From Dipylidium caninum (Eukaryota; Platyhelminthes; Cestoda; Cyclophyllidea; Dipylidiidae), in NCBI GenBank assembly GCA_017562135.1, contig QEYB01000926.1, forward strand, positions 434,001-498,000: a stretch of 64,000 nucleotides of DNA, written 5' to 3'. Positions 49,901 to 61,900 of the stretch are shown one piece after another. Position numbers and translations under genes: made by a program. The notes beneath the pieces were generated by a model. The model saw only the letters and a list, made by a program, of their open reading frames with translations. It had not been told where the DNA came from and did not search any database. Position 1 is the stretch's first letter. Each line of letters opens with the position of its first letter.

Positions 49901-52900
49901 CTTGTCCGTCCCTTTCAATTTCTCATTATGGCCTTTGCAGAAACTCTGGACGGATTCGAGGGCACGACTCTCCTGGCAATGGGAACAGTTCAGTCAGTTG
50001 TCGAAGCTCCTGCAGAATGCTGAGGCGGCTTTCGCTAGGTTCGAGGTATTACCGGGGCTTCGAGGCTGGGCGGGGCGGCGCCCACGTTATTGCCTTTTTA
50101 CGTCTTATCTGCTTTGACACGCAGAGACTGCGGACGGAGGAGAGTCGGGAGGCATGCCTGATCTGTGTGGGTCAATTGGAGGAAGAGTACAACTGGCGCC
50201 TGAGTCAGGATCGGGCCAGACTTGACGAGGGAACGCACGGAGAAATCGCGCGTCACCTGACAGCCACCGCGGCGACTACGGACATTTTGGCGAGGTTATT
50301 ACCGTTTCGTGAGGGTCTACAGGAATTTGTCACTCGTTTAAATGAAATTCAAGATGAACTTCACTCGTGCCAGAGCATTCCGACCCACGAATTGTCCAGT
50401 CAGATTCAGGTGAGTCGATGAGGCAGGTGAGGTTCGGATTTGCCCCCTCGAGCCTTCCATTCATCCCTTCGTCCACTGCTTCTGCGTCCACTTATCCATC
50501 CATGCCCTCCCTTTTATCCATTCTGCGTTCATCGACTTTGCCAAGCTTACTAGTGCTTCTACACCCTTTCAGAGCCTCGACCAATATTTCATTCTGGCTC
50601 AGGAATCCGCCTCTAGGGCTACCAACATTCTGAATCGTTGCAAGGCTGATCAAACACCGGTCTCGGGTCACACCAAGGATAATGACGCCCGAGGTGAGGA
50701 GAACGAGCTTCTGGCGTGTGTCCGTTGGCTTGAGGCCGTCCTCGAGACGCAGAAGGGTCGACTGAACGCCTACTGCAAGGAATTTCACCTCTGCAGACCG
50801 TGAGTTTGTCGGCAGATTGCGAGTGGCGGGGGGGAGGTGAAGGCAACCACCTTGTCTACATTAATGTGGTGGCGTTGTTGTCTAATCCAGATTCTGGCAG
50901 GAATACGGCAGTCTCTGGCAGACTTTCATGAACGAGGCAATTCGCCAGAAGCATCAAATTGAAATACTTCAAGCTGACCGCCTACCGACGGAGGGTCAGA
51001 CGGGTTCAGAAGTCAGTGCTGGATCCGCTCGAGTATGTAGAACCGGCGTAGAATCCTAGCTGGGTTGGCCTCGAGTCGCTTGATGACATGCTACTCAACT
51101 TTTAGGATTACTCAGTGAACTTGTGCTCCTCAATCCTCACCCTTCAACGCCTAGGCAATAGGATTGTGTGGAAGGCTCAAAACGATCCAATTGGAGTCGG
51201 TCTAAACGTCGATCTCTACCTTCGACCGCCCCTTGAAAGTCGATTTCCTCGGCGTGTTCTGCGACTTGACTCAACCCTTCTCGAAGATGTGGCATTTGTC
51301 AATGAGACTTTCAATACACTGGTCGAGGAGCTGCGAACACTTTCAAAGAAGTACTCCACAGAGGGTTTCCTGCCCCTGAATCTGCGGATTGATCCAGCGG
51401 AGGCGGAGGAGGCGCAAGGAGCGCCCGAATCGGAATCGTTTGGCCAAACAGACGGATTTCAAGAGACTACTTTGTAAGCTTTAACACTTGCTTTGTCGTC
51501 CTCAAGGTCTCGACCCATTCGATGTTGTTGCGTCTTGTACAACCTGCTTTTGTTTCACACGACGTGGTATCTGAAGGTGATGTTTTTGGATTCCAGTCCC
51601 AACAGCCAAATACACCGAGTGGAGGACGTCGGCATTACCGACCTGGAGGCCTGTCTCAATCGACTGAGAGAAGAGTTGGTGTGGCTGCAACAAAATAACC
51701 TCTACATCCCTGTCGTTGACACTCCGACAAACTGCATCTCCAAGTTGGATAGCGACTTCTGGCTCCAGCCCGGTGTTCCAGGACCCATTCGCCTCTGCTC
51801 CAAGTGGGTTAAAATGAAGTCGCAGGAGTTGGCAGTGAGTGACTGGCTTTTTTTGCGTAACAAAGGCTTATGTTGCCCGAACCCAACGAGTCACTTTTGT
51901 CCCTGGCTTTCAGCAACTGGATGTTGCCCTGAGGACTCATGAAAAGCGCTCGGCCCGCTTGTGTGCGACTTCAGAGAAGTTGAGCGCCGACTTGCAGGAC
52001 ATGGAAGCGCAAAGGCAGCTGCACGAAGCAGCCGACGAATTACATGCCTGCATGGAGGCGGCTAGAGGCGTGGTGGACAGGCGTAGAACGCGGCTTTACG
52101 ACTGGCTCTCCACGTGCACCACAATTGAGGCGGCAATGCTGATGGACTCGGACGGGGAGGTAATGGACAAGGATGGAAAACAGACACTGCCCGTGTGGAT
52201 CTCGACAATTAGGAAACGATTGGAGCAGTCTTCTCCCAGTTTGGAATCCCCGATGTTCAAGAAAGAGCTGGTAAGTATTTGTGACCAGTGCGATTTCTTT
52301 CCCCCTATTCCATAATTCATTTTTTAAACGTGGGAAGGAAATCGCCTACGGCGCAGTGCCCAAACTATCCTCTTATATAAAACCCTTCATTTTCCGAATT
52401 AGTCAACATTCTCTGTCCTCTGCAGGCGTATGAGTGAGCGCCGCGATATTGCCATTTCGTTTTACATACTATTTATAAATTATGGTTTTGACTACTTATG
52501 TATTTAAGTAGCACAGCGGCATGGAGTCTTTCATGTTGCTCCTACACTTGTATTATTCACCCTCTTCTGGCACAAGAGTGAATATTGCGCAAATTTTCAG
52601 CACACAAAGCCTTTAAACCAATTTACATATGACATTCAAAACACTGCTTATGCGTTTAAGTAGGATCACGACGTGCCCGGGTTTTCCGCCTGTCACGGTT
52701 GAGACGCGTCTTAACGTGCATTCTTCACCCTTTAGGACGTAGAAGTGAACTTCGCGTGTACTAAAGCGAAACTTGTGCATTGTAGTGCACTAATGCCAAA
52801 TACTACTTATATAAGTGAGTAGGATGTCATAATCCCTGCATATATAGAAAACAAATTGTGGGGCGGCGCTACAACATCACGCACCCTGTCCCTCTCCCTT

Positions 52901-55900
52901 TCTCGCTATCGCAAGCTTCATATGAACTTAACGACCAAAGTAGTTACTGCGCGACAGTGTTGTTTACGAAAAGTCCTTTGTTTACCTGAGCCACTTCACT
53001 ACTCAGTCACAACTTTGTCAACTTTGCTTTGCTACCCGACGCCTACTTTCGGGGTGGGAGGGGGCGACTGCCGACTAGCGACAGTTGAGAGAGCGAACCA
53101 GCACGTACGATGCAAGGACGGTCGACTGAATTGATGGAGGCCTCTCCTGGGGCCTAACCGACCATTTACAGTTGGGTAAATGTAAACATCAGTACAGTTG
53201 CTTGCATCCATGACTCACTACAGGCAGACATAATTCTTCCCTGGGCTGACGCTCCACTAAGTGAGTACTTTTACTTCCGTTATTACCCTCGGGGACTGGG
53301 CCATGTGCCTGTATCGTGGCATTTCCATCTACCCTGGCGTTGGGATAGGCGATGTTGCATTAACCAATGAACAGACGGCTTTGACTTATCACACGGTGTT
53401 GCTTCGAGTAGATTTTTACGATCCGTTCGTACACGCCTCGAAGCATTGTGGAAGCAGTAGTGACTACACTGGGGCTACATTTGGGCAAAAAAGTGCATGA
53501 GGATAAGTTAGGTGCCTCCTAGGGCCCTTGAGGCCTCCTCACCAGCTTGGCAAGATTTCATTGTGCACGAGGCTTGTTAATTAGCTACTGCTTCGCGCCC
53601 CCCGACTCGTCGAACCAACGACGGATTTGGTGGACGACTCTTGTCCCATTTCGCACCCCGGTCCACTGCCGGCATCGAGGCTGAGGCCGCAATTAGGCCA
53701 CCGGAGTTGTGGATTTTTCTCACTACCACTAGTTTCTCCGCTGTCGGGCAGCCTGCCGGCCACGACTCGGCTTATTTGGCGGGAGTTTATGCTCTCGGCC
53801 CACATGAAGATGTGGAATCTCATTACCATCAAGCCTAATGGGGCTGTGTGTGCGTGTGTGTTGGTTGTGGGGCGGGGAGCTGCGAAGGACGAAGTGGTGG
53901 AGAAGGCGACGTTGGAAAGAATTAATACAGTCCAATTAGCCTTTTTTGTACGCCGAGAAACAGTGAATGTTCGGGTTAATTCGCGCGCTCTACTTTGGCG
54001 GGCCGCGGAAAATATGAGGAATTTTGGGAAGATAAAGAGAGTCGTTCATATGCAGTTATTTGTGTGTGAGTGAGTAAGGCGAAGAGGCTGCGAGACCACT
54101 GAGTGCGTGGACGAGGGGCTCTGGCGCATTCCTCGTCCTCTCGGCGAGACTCACTGGCGGGTGGGTGGACAAATGATCGTGGATTTCTCCAATTAAGGCG
54201 CAATTACGCAACGAATTCAGTCCGACCGGAAATGGGACAGGCCAGACTCTGGCAGCAGTGGAGGAGACATTTGCCAATTATCTCGCCGATACACGCTCAC
54301 CCTTGCAGTCTGTGAATCGAAATAGTGTGACACCGCGATTGGATCCCGATGTTGTGAGTGGAATTGAAAAGAGCCTTACCGAGTGGAAGTCTGTTGCTCG
54401 CCTACTTCGCATTGAACAAGTGGACCAAACCGTGAGTTAGTCTTCGTCTCTAACTTTTTACCCCTCCTTACTCCTCCCCCTCCTCCTCCCTCTCCTTCTG
54501 CTCCTTCTCCGACCTCGCCTCCGCCTTGAAATGACACGTCTCAGTCAGTCAAGGTGGAGAGGAAGAGCACTCAGGCCATTTGTCGTCATGCCTTTTAGAT
54601 GTCACAGGAGTCTCATTTGCAGACGATTTCCCTCGCCGCCTCGGACGCCAATCTGGAGTCTTCTGCACGCAAACTCGCCTTCTGGCTGAACACGGTGTCG
54701 GGCTACTTAAATTCAACTGTCGCCTGTCTTGGAGGCGACTTCAACCAGGACGCTGTCATTGCCCACATCAAGGTAGACAGTCTGGTTAGCTGATCGTCTC
54801 CTCCTCTACCACTAAAAGTAGTCAGAATTAGTTGTTTAAATGCGCCCTTCAACAAGCGGCTACTACAGACGTGACATTCACAACCTCCTTTACCTCGGTA
54901 TATTTCTTCGCTTTTCATCGCTTTCTCCATTTCCATCTCAACGGATGCTTTTCATGACGATTAACAACTCTGCATATTTCCCACGCCTCCAGAGACAACG
55001 ATTGGCCGAGGCGACTGCGAATTACAGTTGGCGCAGTCTAATCGAAGTGTTTTCACCTCACCAGACTGATAAAATGGCGCACTTATGAGAGAAATTAACT
55101 TTAACTACAATAGGATTAGTAAAATGAATTAAGTCCCCAGCGACCTTGAAGAGAGCCAATCAGGCCTCGGCTCCCAAGGCCCGGATCCCTGGTCAATGAC
55201 TGACAGTCGAAGACACACAAACACACACACACGGTCTCGAATTTGATGTGTTGACGATATGTTTTTTCGGTGGTTGCACCGCTTCATGTAGTTTACGTGT
55301 ACTTCCGATTAACTGCCTCTTACTACCGCACTCGACCCCTCCTCGTCTCCGGAAGCGTGGCCCGCCACGCGTGGAGGAGACACGCCCCTCGTTCCACACG
55401 AAATGCCTAAAATTAACGTCTCTATAGCTTCGTGGCATATTTGATATGCACCAAAGAAGGCAAAACCTCCACTCTTCGAGTCTGTAGAGTCGCCTCGTAA
55501 CCTCACCGAGGGACCGTGTCTCCTAAAGGCTGAAATAACCTCATCGAATGTCCTAATTGCACAATGTGCTGTTTTAGACTCGGTCCGGTGGCAACGCCTC
55601 CTACACTGTGCACTCTCTCTATCCCGCGGTCATTCAAATCCAACTTCAGGTACGTCGAAACTACCAATTTCCTGCTTTTCCCTCCACGGAACCGATCCGG
55701 GAGGTGCTGATCCTCCTTTCTCCCTCCTTCTTCTTTTTCTCTTGCTTCTTTTTTTCTTCTTCTTCCACTTCTCCTATGCATTTAGTCGTTTTCAGCGCAA
55801 CTTGGGAAAATTTTCGATTTCTTATTCGTCTGAAATATTTTCAAACCCAATCTGTCCACATTTTAGTTTTCTCCGACTTGCGAGAGTGGAGGGTTGTTAA

Positions 55901-58900
55901 GGTAATTAACTCTCCGATTGTAATAAAATTGGACGTGAGTGCAGGAGGTTCGGTCGCACTGGCACTTAATAGTTAGGTGTCCTTGTGGCACCCTTTTGGA
56001 GACTCCACCTCCCCGGCGAGTGGATTAATGGGTGGATCCAGGGGCAGTAGTTTGACGGAGAGACGGATGGATGGTCGAGGAGGCTCCCGGCGGATGGAGG
56101 AGGAGGCGGACTGAAGGAGGAGCAAAGTGACGGCTCCAGGGTGGAGAAGGGGACCCGAAATGGGCAGATAAACTCCCCCTTGCGATCGCCATTGAAAATA
56201 AACCATTAGCTCACTTGCGATCCGCGCCTATTGTCCTAGCTCGCTCACTTCCACCCTTCCTTCGGGTCCAATTCCCCTCGGACGCATCCAAACACTACGC
56301 CTGTACGCCTCTACACTGCCTCAGGGAGCAGTAAGAAGAAGTGGATGTTGATCTCCTCTTCCCATTTAATTATCTCTTAATGGGAAGTGGTGGGGTGAAT
56401 TTTTCTCGTCTCAGTGGTATTTTTTCCCACATTCTACCGCCAAGTTGGCATGGTTTTGTACCGGGAGCGTACACAAGCAGACACACACGCACAGTTTGGG
56501 GGTTTTCAACCATTGGCATGTGTATCTGATTCGCGGATGAAGCCCCAACAAAGTGTTGTGGGTGCAACATGTGCGGGACGTGTGTGCGTCTGTACACAAT
56601 TCTTTTCCCCATTCCAGCAATATGCCATCGAGTTGGACGCCCGTAAGCCTCAACTCGACAAGTTGGCAATTGAAGCGGCGAGGTTAGACGAGGATCCGCG
56701 ACAAACAACTGACAGCATCCCAGGCTGAACGACTGTCTGGCATGAGTAAGTTCGCGTCTTCTCCGGTCTCCTTTCCCGCCCCCCTCGTCTTGGACACCCG
56801 CGTCCGCACACGTCCCCATGCCCTGACCAAATTGGCAAGGGTTGGATGGCCGATGCCGCCACTTTAACGCACCGATATCCTTAATCTCCTCTCCGTTCCA
56901 CCCTGCCGCGCCCTCGCTTCCGCCTCCGCTTCCCCTCACCCCCACTTCCGTCTCCGTCGTCTCCTTCGCTTTTGCTGCCCTGGGAATTACGTCATCTGCA
57001 AGGGGACGTTTTAAGTGCTCACACCTCTGAAAACGTAGTTGTCTACTTTCACCCGAGAGGAAGTTAACCTGTTGAGAGGGAGAAGATAAATGCGATTGGC
57101 GGAGCGGTCAATGTAACGCCAACGTCTTTTTTATCCTCCGTCTGCATTGGAAATCCACATTTCTGGGGAATCGGGCCAACTTGAGAGGGAGGTTTTCTGA
57201 TTGGTTAAGGGGGAAATTTGCCCTCAAACAAGGTCGCCGTGCCTCCCATTGCCACGTTCGCTCTCCGCCGCGGTGGTGGAGGCCATTGTAGTGTCTGTCC
57301 CTCCTCAAAGCCGGCGTCAAGTGGAAGAATTTGGGGGATCACACCGCTATATGCTTGCACGATCCCACGCGATAGGCTGTATGACCTAGATGTGTGGTCA
57401 AGGCCGTGGTGTGATTGGTCAAAGAGGGGAGGAAGAGGATCGGGGTATAAAGGCATTTGTAAAGGAGACGGTAATTTCAACGAAGGATTTAAAAATTTAC
57501 CAGTCTCTCTGCCCATTGGAGGAGACTTGTCTGTACGCTTATTGGCCGGTAGAGTGAGAGCAAACAGTGCATCGTCTCCCTTCTGAGCGATGAGGTAAAC
57601 AATCTGCAGATGAAAAGCAGCGAAGGTAAACAATTACGCTCTTCCAATCTCAGACATGTCCTCGTATTTCACCTCGCTAAATCGTGTCGTTAGGACTATT
57701 AAACGAACCGTCAATGAGTTGGTTAATGATACCGCGGCGGAGGCAAGGGATGAGCCTGTTGAATCAACTCGTCCAACCGTCCTGACACAGACACCGATTG
57801 TGGACATTATTCCAACGCATTCTCGTCGTATCTCCACTCCGGAGGTGGCTACCACTTCACCGGAGCACAAGGAGGAGAGTGAATTGCCCGGGCTCGGCAA
57901 ACGTCTCTCCTTAGTCGAGATATTTGGGGAGAATGTGGAGGATTTGTCCAGTTATTCCACTGCTAGGACGGCAGATTCACCACCAAGTGAGACATTCACA
58001 CCCACAGCGGAGTCTCTCCAGAATATTTCCAAACGAGCGGTGATAGTGGAGACGACTAGACGGAAACCGCCGAGTCTGCCGTCGTTGAGCACACTGCCGG
58101 AGGAGGAGGATAGTGAACGTTCGAGAGGCATTTCAACTCAACGTGTGTCTTCCTCGTCCACCGGATCGGCGAAAGACTCACCTATCAAGTGTCACTCCAC
58201 CAGAGTCACTCGGACGGAGGTGCCAAGTGACGAGTTGAGTCATCCACCTGAGGTTGTAGAGCCCGAGTCGTTGAAATCGGATTCTGTCGATGCAGTAGGT
58301 CTGTTCTTTCACCTCCTTCAACCACTTTTGGGTGTCTCCTACGTTACGCAGTCGCCAATCCGATTTTATTTAGTTACGTTGGCGTTCCCCCACACTCAAT
58401 GTCTCCTCTCGGTTTCGAGGACTCCATCATAGGCTATCAGTTGAATCTAAATGGTTGCGAATTCCCGTGAGAAGGCACTTTTCATGGGCACTTCAGGCAT
58501 ACAGCACGTTGGGTGGCGAAGGGGTGGTGGGGAGGAGTGTGAGACCGTGTAGGCCATCGGTTGATTAGTGAGACAGTGAATCTTACACTGCCATGGCTAA
58601 AAAATTGGGCGATTGACAAAAAAAGGAAGAGAAAAGGGCTTCCTTCACTCAGTCCTTCGTTTTTATCTGACGAGTGGGAGAAATTCAACCAGTGAGTCCT
58701 TTGTCCCATTTACCACATTCTGTCGCCTTTGAGGTCGCAAGAGGAGAGGAGGAATCGGGTTCGGAACTAAGTTGGCGTCCTCTTCCCTACTCTCTGACTA
58801 AATTTGAGGAAGTGGAGGCTCCGAAAAGGGTGTGGGAGCAGGCTATGTTGACAGTGGACGTTGCCATCCCCTCGGCATCCGCACCCGCCGTCTCTTCCGC

Positions 58901-61900
58901 CTCTGAAGCAGGACGACAAAATGTCGCGCAGCGAGAGAGAGGAGTCACGCGCGTTGGAGAAGTCTTACCTCCCCTGAGCCTAAAACCGCCACTTCAAACG
59001 CCGTGGATACACCACGAAGTATTCGGTGTTATAAAACAGGTCATCGAGAAAGCGAGTCAAGTCCCCTTCCATCCCCACTCCTCCCCCCCCCCCACTTCTA
59101 CCTCTACGCCTCTCCAGTCGCCTGCACACATTTTCCTTCTCATTGTTCCAACATAATTAATTACGCCGTTTAGCTGGCTTCCTTTCTTCCACTGCAGTCG
59201 AGGAGGTGCGCCAGTGCTGGAATGCCACGAGCGCCCAAGTGAAGGCTAGACTAGACGAATTAGAAAAGATGATGACGGCGACAGAAGAACTGAAGTCGTT
59301 GGAACGGGAATTAGACCGATGGCTCTCACGTGCCGAAGCAGATCTGACTGGCGCACTTTCCAAAACTCAGGATGTGGCCGAGCAGAAGCGTATCATCCAG
59401 GTTCGTTTGTTACCCTGTTGTCTGGCTTAGCGTAGACAACAGTTGTTGGGCGCACACAGATCTTCAAGGCCGCACAGTAAGGGGGCGGCGAGGGAGCTTC
59501 AGAGCGTTTTATCACCTTTAAAGTCGTCCGTACGTCGAAGCGGATAGAAAGGGGGCACTAGGAGGCAGAGCTTTCACGATTTCAGGAGGAGGAAAAGAGT
59601 GTTCCACGAGCTGACGCCAGCCTTTGACCCTCTTTACTTTTTTCCCCTTCCGGAACCTCAATCGGCCCATAGGAAATCATTGATCGTCTCCCCGTGGGCG
59701 AGACGAAGTTTACAACGCACCAGAATAAGTGTGAGGCAATTCTGGCCAAATACTCGAAGGAGGATACACAGAAATTTCGAGCGGATCAAGAGACCATTCA
59801 AGCACGATGGTCGCAACTTGTGGCGAGGTAGGCTCCTCCTCCATACTCGACAAATTACTTGCCCTGTTGTTTGACTCGCTTTGCGTGTTCGGACCGGCCG
59901 GCTGACAGTGGCGCCGGTTTAATGACTTACATGACATTTTACAAATCGTCTGTAGCTTTATTTGGATGGAGACGGAGGGACCGTTGTCGCCTCCTCCCTC
60001 CCTCTTCGGGACGGGTTTTCACCTCTTTAACTCTTCCACCTAATTTTTGTTATATCTGCGGCGGCGAGTAGACTCCGGGAGTCTTTGGAGGGGACGCCTC
60101 AAGTGGATCCGGATTTAATTGAAATTCCCATCACCTCACGCTCGAGGCCACCAGAAACGGACTTACAACGGATTGTTCGTCTGCGTACCGCCACATCACA
60201 GCAACCGGTAACATACAGTTCGGTTGAACACTTTCTTCCTCCCGAGTCGCGAAGTATGGAGTCGTCAATGATTGAAAATTACGCCGGCGTTCTACCCAAT
60301 CAGGGAGCTGCGAGCAGCACACTGGGACGTCGCAGTTTTGATCAGAGAGTGAGTCTCGCCTCGAGCAAAACATGCCATTAATGAACTCATCGTCTCTTCA
60401 CTCTTCCCAATATGCTCCTTTCAGTCGGCTCTCTTGAACGACTCCTACCGCGCCAACTACCTCTCTCGTAGCACGGATATTCGCACCCGATCATACGATT
60501 CGAGGTAGGACAGTACGAAAAATTAGGTTTTCATAGTTTTTACTTGTTCAACTAGTCTTTGCGTAATTTAACTCATCTGTTTAACAAATCTAGATGGAGA
60601 AAGTGATAAATATATTTCCTGACACTGTGGATAAGTGGCTTTTAGGCTTAATAGTTCCCAAGGGGGAGCTAGCGAGCGGGAAAGAGAGGTGGGAGAGGGG
60701 AGTGGCAGTGGCAGTCAACAAATTATATCCTGATGGCGTAATTAATTCAAAGTGTTTCAGGCGCTGAAATAGTTTTTGAGTAGTATGTCCCTAATCACAT
60801 TTCCGTCTCCATGGTATCTCAGTATTCCGCCTAACCAAGTATGTAGCCGGCATTTGGTGTAAGTAAAAGCTGCAAGATTCCATTGAGTCTTGTAAAATTT
60901 GTAGGAAACACTTATATTCTGCATTCAGTTTACAATGCGAAGTGTATTTTCCTCTGAAAAACGGTGAGATTTGCCGCTGTAAATAAAAAACTTCCATTTA
61001 CTGTGGGTTATTGTTACAATAGGCGTCTTACCGCGCGGCTACAAATGTTTCCTCAACATTTAGTGCGACGCTGAACTCTGTGCATAAGTAGTATGTCCGC
61101 TTCATGCGTTTTACTTAAGAAATAAATCACCCAATTGTCTAGAATTCCTCATTAATGCGCATTATAACAACTGTGGACCCAAAGCGCAGTCATTTTTGCC
61201 GAATGGTGTAAGCCCATCCCAGATGGTTCGGTGCTGAGTCCAACTATTCTCGTATTGGAGGCGTTTTAAACAAACTTCATTTGGCATTAGACAGGCTAGT
61301 ATGGAACCACCTCACCAAATTCCCTATACCTGGTGACCTTGTCCGCTCCTCCCTCCTGGTTGCCTGGAGGATAAGTAAAATGGAGACTTCCGTGGACACG
61401 TCTTCTTTTTCTTGCACACACACACGCACATACAAAGGCAGAGAGTGATGGAATTTCACCGTTTTCTTGGTGTAGGCCATTTCCGCGACTATCACTGGAA
61501 AACTGGTCCATTTTTTTGGCTCAACTACGACAGATGAACGACTGGCTCGCCCACCAGGACGCAAACTTCCACCAACTCAAGGGGACTGTTGGCGGTGATA
61601 GTGAAAGTGTCAGCCAACTCATCAACTCCTTCTCGGTAGGCTCGACTCCTTGTTTACACCTATTGTGTTGCCTTCTACCCCTACCGAATGCTTTCTCGTG
61701 GAGACAGATGAGGAGAAGGGGCAGGTGGAAGGCGAGGGAAGCCACAAGTGGTACACACTTTTACCCTTCTGTAAATTTAGGTCCTCGAGGAGGAATTACG
61801 CCATCAACGCTTCCAGGTGGAGGAGCTCCTCGAGCATGGTAGAGTTTTTATGCGGGATCAGCTCGCGGATGGACGGTATGGCTTCTCTCTGGAATCCGAA

